Assembly: GCA_009917555.1 (NCBI GenBank)
Contig: QZDX01000005.1
Span: 62,001-126,000 of the forward strand
Source of the DNA: a bacterium 1XD21-13
Lineage (GTDB): Bacteria > Bacillota > Clostridia > Lachnospirales > Lachnospiraceae
Reading direction: 5' to 3'
DNA length: 64,000 nucleotides
The position numbers and the translations under genes were made by a program. Of this stretch, positions 59,694 to 64,000 are shown piece by piece (positions within the stretch are counted from its first letter, which is position 1; every line of letters starts with the position of its first letter). A model generated the notes under the pieces. It was not told the origin of the DNA and made no database searches. It saw nothing but the letters and a program-made list of their open reading frames with translations.

Positions 59694-60755
59694 GTGGCAG
59701 GTGAAAAGACAGAAAAAGCCACACCGAAAAAGCGACGGGACCAACGAAAGGAAGGTAATGTATTCCAAAGTAAGGATGTGATTACCGTAATCTCCCTGCT
59801 AGGAAGCTTTTGCTGTCTGCAGTTTTTATTTCCCATGATTTACCGGACCCTGCGGGACTGCCTGGTACGCTTTATCGGCTATGCGGGCGTGGTCACGGAG
59901 CTGGGTCAGGGGGATGTGCCCAGGCTTGGCTTTGAGGCCGGGCTGGTGGTGGTGAAGGGGGCTCTGCCCATCCTTTTGATTGGCTGTGCCCTGGCGATTC
60001 TTGCCTCAGGGATTCAGACGCGGTTCCTTTTTTCCTCCAAAGCCTTTAAGCCGAAGTTCAGCAATATGAACCCGCTAAACGGCATTAAGAATATGTTTTC
60101 CATGAAGAGCCTGGTGGAGCTTTTAAAGGGAATTGTAAAGATTATCCTTTTAGGTGTGATTCTCTTTAACATACTGAAGGGGGAGATCTTCCGGCTGATC
60201 AACACCATGTACATGGATCTGAGCCTTTCCACCATCTATGTGCTGAAAAAAATCATTACCATGGTGCTCCAGGTCTGTATGTATTTTGCAGCAGTAGCGG
60301 CCCTTGACTATTTTTACCAGTGGTGGTCTTACGAGAAAAAGATTAAAATGTCTAAGGACGAGGTAAAAGAGGAGTATAAGCAGTTGGAAGGAAATCCCGA
60401 AATCAAGGGAAAGATTCGGGATATGCAGCGTCAGAGGGCAAGGTCCCGTATGATGCAGGCCGTACCGGAAGCGGATGTGATCATCCGAAACCCCACCCAC
60501 TATGCAGTGGCCTTAAAGTACGACCCCAATAAGGACAATGCGCCTCACCTGATTGCCAAGGGACAGGATGAGCTGGCCCTGCGGATTGTGAAGGTGGGGG
60601 AGGAGCATGATGTGACTGTCATAGAGAATAAGCCTCTGGCAAGGGGAATCTATGCGAGCACGCCCCTGAACGCGGAGATACCGGGAGAATACTACGGAGT
60701 GGTTGCGGAGATTCTTGTACAGGTATACAAGCTGAAGAACAAAAAACTGGTGTAG
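59694..60755 (+). CDS. flhB: Flagellar export switch protein FlhB
   Basis: A 353-residue protein from GTG 59694. The basic N-terminus EKTEKATPKKRRDQRKEGNV is followed by four membrane segments. The cytoplasmic domain has the self-cleavage site Asn266-Pro267-Thr268-His269 and PLARGIYA. It selects between hook and filament export classes. Confidence 0.96.
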   Translation: MAGEKTEKATPKKRRDQRKEGNVFQSKDVITVISLLGSFCCLQFLFPMIYRTLRDCLVRFIGYAGVVTELGQGDVPRLGFEAGLVVVKGALPILLIGCALAILASGIQTRFLFSSKAFKPKFSNMNPLNGIKNMFSMKSLVELLKGIVKIILLGVILFNILKGEIFRLINTMYMDLSLSTIYVLKKIITMVLQVCMYFAAVAALDYFYQWWSYEKKIKMSKDEVKEEYKQLEGNPEIKGKIRDMQRQRARSRMMQAVPEADVIIRNPTHYAVALKYDPNKDNAPHLIAKGQDELALRIVKVGEEHDVTVIENKPLARGIYASTPLNAEIPGEYYGVVAEILVQVYKLKNKKLV

Positions 60756-60763
60756 GATAGGAT

Positions 60764-62830
60764 ATGAAAAAATTTCTCTATAGTGCGGTTTCGCTGGCGG
60801 TTGTAGCCATCGTACTGCTTTTGATTATTCCATTAAATCCATTTTTGATGGATGTAATGATTATATTGAATATATCCCTGGCCATGATTATTCTGCTGAT
60901 CAGCATGAATATCAAGGAGGCACTGGAATTCTCCATTTTCCCGTCCCTTCTGCTGGTTACGACCCTGTTTCGTTTGGCTCTCAATGTCTCTTCCACAAGA
61001 AACATTCTCACCAATCAGGGACAGTCCGGACAGGTGATTCAGGCCTTTGGTGATTTTGTACTCCAGGGCAATGTAATTGTTGGAGCTATTATCTACATAA
61101 TCATTGTACTGGTGCAGTTTATCGTTATCACCAAGGGCGCCGAACGTGTGGCTGAGGTTGCAGCCAGATTTACCCTGGACGCTATGCCCGGCAAGCAGAT
61201 GGCCATTGACGCGGACTTAAGCTCCGGCCTTATCACGGAGCAGGAAGCCAAGATGCGCCGGAACAAGATTCAGAAGGAAGCAGACTTCTACGGCGCCATG
61301 GACGGTGCTACGAAGATTGTTAAGGGCGATTCCATCATGTCCCTGATTATGACCCTGGTAAACTTTGTGGGAGGTATTCTCATCGGTCTTGTCCAGGGAG
61401 GCATGAGCTTTTCGGAGGTGCTGTCCATCTATTCCATCGCAACGGTGGGCGACGGCCTGGTATCTCAGATCCCGGCTCTTTTGATTTCCACGGCTACGGG
61501 TATGATTGTTACCCGGTCCGTGTCCGAGGGAAGCTTAAACGACGACGTGTCCAAGCAGTTTATGGCACAGCCCTTCTCTATTATGGCAGGCGGGATTGCC
61601 ATGCTGGTACTGTCAATGGTTCCCGGTATGCCCAAGCTTCAGATGCTTGTCATCGGTGGCGGTCTTATCATTGGAGGCTGGCAGCTCAGCCGGCGGATTG
61701 AGAAGCTTGGAACTCTGGCGGCGGAGGCGGAGGCAGAGCAGCTTCTTCCCGGAGAGGGACAGCCGGTCAGCGAGGAGGAATACTTCAAGGATATCAACAA
61801 TGTATATTCCCTCATTGGAGTGGAGGCCATTGAGATGGAATTTGGTTACAGCCTGATTCCCCTGGTGGATGAATCCAGCGGTGGCAAGATGATCAATCGA
61901 ATTGTGATTTTCCGCCGGCAGTATGCCCAGGAGATGGGCCTTGTAATTCCCTCTATTCGATTAAGAGACAGCTCAAGCCTGAACACCAACCAGTATGTGG
62001 TGAAGATCAAGGGTGAAGAGGTGGCAAGAGGGGAGATTCTGGTGGACTACTACCTGGCTCTTGAGCCTGTGAATCCCACCAAGGAGATTGACGGCATTGA
62101 CACCATTGAGCCGGCCTACGGGATTCCCGGCAAATGGATCAGCATTGATAAGAAGGAGATGGCGGAGATCTACGGCTATACCGTTATCGATCCCCTGTCC
62201 GTAATGCTGACGCACCTGTCGGAGACGGTACGGCAGCATGCCTACGAGCTCTTGAGCCGCCAGGAGGTGGTACAGCTTGTGGACAATGTGAAGATGAACG
62301 CTCCCCAGCTGGTGGAGGAGCTGTTCCCCAATGTGATTTCCTACGGCGTGTTCCAGAAGATTCTGGTGAACCTCTTGAAGGAGGGCATTCCCATCAAGGA
62401 TATGGAGACCATTATGGAGACCATTGCGGATTCCGCCATGACGGTGAAGGATATGGATACCATCACCGAGAATATCCGGACGGCCTTAAAGCGGACCATT
62501 ACCCGGAAGTTCTGCGATGGCGGCGTGATGCGGGTGATTACCTTAAGTGCAGATTTGGAGAAGAGCATTATCACCAGTCTGACCAAGGGAGAGCAGGGCA
62601 TGTACTTGGCCTTAAGCCCCGACATGATGCAGAATATTATCCAGCAGCTTGGAGATGAGATACGAAAGTTCCAGGAGCTGTCTCAGGACCCCATTGTTCT
62701 CACCAGCCAGGTGGTGCGGTTACATTTTTATCATTTGATAGAGCAGTTTTATCCAAGCGTATATGTGCTGTCCTTCAATGAGATCAGCAATAATATTCAG
62801 ATACAGGCAGTAGGAAACATCGGATCATAG
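60764..62830 (+). CDS. flhA: Flagellar export gate protein FlhA
   Basis: A 688-residue protein. The N-terminal half has about eight membrane segments with the FHIPEP-type motif region TLFRLALNVSSTRNIL and RFTLDAMPGKQMAIDADLSS. The large cytoplasmic C-terminal domain docks chaperones and late substrates. It is followed directly by fliA; flhF and flhG are not present. Confidence 0.97.
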   Translation: MKKFLYSAVSLAVVAIVLLLIIPLNPFLMDVMIILNISLAMIILLISMNIKEALEFSIFPSLLLVTTLFRLALNVSSTRNILTNQGQSGQVIQAFGDFVLQGNVIVGAIIYIIIVLVQFIVITKGAERVAEVAARFTLDAMPGKQMAIDADLSSGLITEQEAKMRRNKIQKEADFYGAMDGATKIVKGDSIMSLIMTLVNFVGGILIGLVQGGMSFSEVLSIYSIATVGDGLVSQIPALLISTATGMIVTRSVSEGSLNDDVSKQFMAQPFSIMAGGIAMLVLSMVPGMPKLQMLVIGGGLIIGGWQLSRRIEKLGTLAAEAEAEQLLPGEGQPVSEEEYFKDINNVYSLIGVEAIEMEFGYSLIPLVDESSGGKMINRIVIFRRQYAQEMGLVIPSIRLRDSSSLNTNQYVVKIKGEEVARGEILVDYYLALEPVNPTKEIDGIDTIEPAYGIPGKWISIDKKEMAEIYGYTVIDPLSVMLTHLSETVRQHAYELLSRQEVVQLVDNVKMNAPQLVEELFPNVISYGVFQKILVNLLKEGIPIKDMETIMETIADSAMTVKDMDTITENIRTALKRTITRKFCDGGVMRVITLSADLEKSIITSLTKGEQGMYLALSPDMMQNIIQQLGDEIRKFQELSQDPIVLTSQVVRLHFYHLIEQFYPSVYVLSFNEISNNIQIQAVGNIGS

Positions 62831-62886
62831 TCCGGCAGAGCGGACGGAAGCAGTATCGGTGCATAAAAAGGATGGAGTGTGCAGAT

Positions 62887-63675
62887 ATGGGAGCCTCAAA
62901 GGAATTCGACGGTTTAACCAACGAGGAGCTTTTAACAGAATATCAGAAAACCGGCGAGCTGCATTTGAAGCAGGAATTGGTCATGCGTTATGTGTACATT
63001 GTGCGGAGCATTGCCATACAAATGCGTGATGTATACGTAAGCTTTGCTCAAATGGAGGATATTGTCAATGAGGGCGTTCTGGTGATCATGAGCGCTTTGG
63101 ATAAATTCGATCCGGAAAAAAATGTAAAATTTGAGACGTATATCTCCAAGCGAATCAAGGGAATGGTCATTGATATGGCCAGAAAGCAGGACTGGATTCC
63201 AAGAAGTGTGAGAAAAAACGCAAGAGATATTGATGAAGTGACCACGAAGCTGTATAATGAACTGGGAAGGTATCCCACGCCGGAGGAGATCGCCGGCCAT
63301 ATGAATATCAGCGTGGAGAAGTACCAGGAGGCCCAGAGGAAAACAACCCTCTTTAATGTGCTCTCCCTGGACTTGGTTCTGGACGATGGAGGCGACAGCA
63401 AGAAGTCCATTTATCTGCCCTCCAAGAATGAGAATGAGCAGCCGGAGCTAAACTGCTTAAAGAAAGAGGCAGGGGAAGTCCTGGCAGAGGGAATCAAAAG
63501 CCTCAAGGAGAATGAACAGCTTGTGATTTCCCTGTACTATGTGGAGGAGCTGAACATGAAGCAGATTGCGGAGGTCATGTCTATCAGCGAGCCCCGAGTG
63601 TCCCAGATTCACGCCAACGCGGTAAAGAAATTAAAGACCTATCTGCAGAAAGAATACGGAGAGGAGAATCGATAG
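62887..63675 (+). CDS. fliA: Flagellar sigma factor FliA (sigma-28)
   Basis: From ATG 62887 this gives 262 residues; ATG 62872 is possible but its ribosome site is too close. Region 2 is FAQMEDIVNEGVLVIMSALD and FETYISKRIKGMVIDMARKQ, region 3 starts WIPRSVRKNARDID, and region 4 has MKQIAEVMSISEPRVSQIHA. It reads the late flagellar promoters, candidates for which are listed at 4558, 11668, 14576, 31047 and 35824, and is held by FlgM. Confidence 0.96.
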   Translation: MGASKEFDGLTNEELLTEYQKTGELHLKQELVMRYVYIVRSIAIQMRDVYVSFAQMEDIVNEGVLVIMSALDKFDPEKNVKFETYISKRIKGMVIDMARKQDWIPRSVRKNARDIDEVTTKLYNELGRYPTPEEIAGHMNISVEKYQEAQRKTTLFNVLSLDLVLDDGGDSKKSIYLPSKNENEQPELNCLKKEAGEVLAEGIKSLKENEQLVISLYYVEELNMKQIAEVMSISEPRVSQIHANAVKKLKTYLQKEYGEENR

Positions 63676-64000
63676 ATGTTTCAAGGCTTTTATACCTTAG
63701 GTTCCGCTATGATTTCCGAGAACCGGAACCTGAATGTCATCAGCAACAATATGGCAAATGCAGCCACCACAGGCTACAAGAGCGATAAGTATATCGCCAG
63801 TACCTTCCGGGAGGAGGTGCTCTACCGGAGCGGCAACATTACCCCCAGCAAGCGGACACCCATTGGAACCACGGCCATGATCCAGGCCACCAATGACCGG
63901 GTGACCAATTACGAGCAGGGAGGCATGGAGCCTACGGAGATGGCTCTGGACTGCGCTATCAACGGCAGCGGCTTCTTTGCGGTTCAGACGGGAACAGGGG
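63676..64000 (+). CDS. Flagellar basal-body rod protein, FlgF/FlgG family (3' end outside window)
   Basis: It starts at ATG 63676, directly after the fliA stop, and stays open to the window end (108 codons visible). The N-terminus MFQGFYTLGSAMISENRNLN with VISNNMANAATTGYKSDK and a later INGSGFFAVQTG is typical of distal rod proteins (FlhO/FlhP or FlgF/FlgG). Which one cannot be decided without the C-terminus. Confidence 0.9.
   Translation, partial: MFQGFYTLGSAMISENRNLNVISNNMANAATTGYKSDKYIASTFREEVLYRSGNITPSKRTPIGTTAMIQATNDRVTNYEQGGMEPTEMALDCAINGSGFFAVQTGTG

Overview
The window looks like a chromosomal piece of a motile, Gram-positive-type Clostridia, most likely Lachnospiraceae. The clues are the flagellar gene order, a FliY with a CheC domain, the FliW/CsrA pair, Bacillota-type ribosome binding sites, and the lack of P- and L-ring genes. 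The species cannot be named from the sequence. Nearly everything here serves flagella, chemotaxis or surface glycosylation. I saw no rRNA, tRNA, CRISPR array, prophage or insertion sequence.

Bases 1-7730. After a 5'-truncated HNH-type gene comes a mirror-image structure. A flagellin gene followed by a large glycosyltransferase/TPR gene points left (3622 to 767). A near-copy of the pair points right (4731 to 7730). Between them is an 868-bp segment with a Hin-like serine recombinase, bounded by 39-bp inverted repeats that match at 37 of 39 positions. Inside the segment, next to the right repeat, is a sigma-28-like promoter pointing right. This is the layout of a flagellin phase switch. In the orientation shown, the intact right cassette should be on. 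The left flagellin lacks 56 residues of the conserved D1 region, including the segment that matches the TLR5-recognised sequence of Salmonella flagellin. Both flagellin leaders carry the same hairpin with a CsrA-type GGA loop, and a second GGA lies in the ribosome binding site. fliW and csrA are in the same window.

Bases 7819-29231 form a glycan and surface-protein region. Downstream of the right cassette are another glycosyltransferase, two IspD/TarI-like cytidylyltransferases and a CDP-glycerol-glycerophosphotransferase-like protein, which suggests a polyol-phosphate flagellin modification (inference). Then come three paralogous secreted proteins of unknown function (11754, 15304, 25889), a membrane-anchored companion (14723) and an O-antigen ligase/polymerase-like membrane protein on the other strand. 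Two of the surface transcription units have sigma-28-like promoters. The rest are sugar-modifying enzymes, seven of which carry the same small Rossmann-like module.

Bases 29262-41870 hold a leftward FliK-like/FlhB-like pair, rightward cheA-cheW-cheR-cheB, the flgM-flgN-flgK-flgL-DUF6470-fliW-csrA cluster and a lytic transglycosylase.

Bases 42034-64000 are the large fla/che operon behind a strong sigma-A promoter: flgB fliE fliF fliG fliH fliI fliJ fliK flgD, a TIGR02530-type gene, flgE flbD motA motB fliM cheY flgC fliY fliO fliP fliQ fliR flhB flhA fliA and the start of a flgF/flgG gene. Oddities are flgC placed 13 kb from flgB, no fliL between motB and fliM, no flhF/flhG after flhA, and a FliY whose linker holds two tandem copies of a FliM-type CheY-binding motif.
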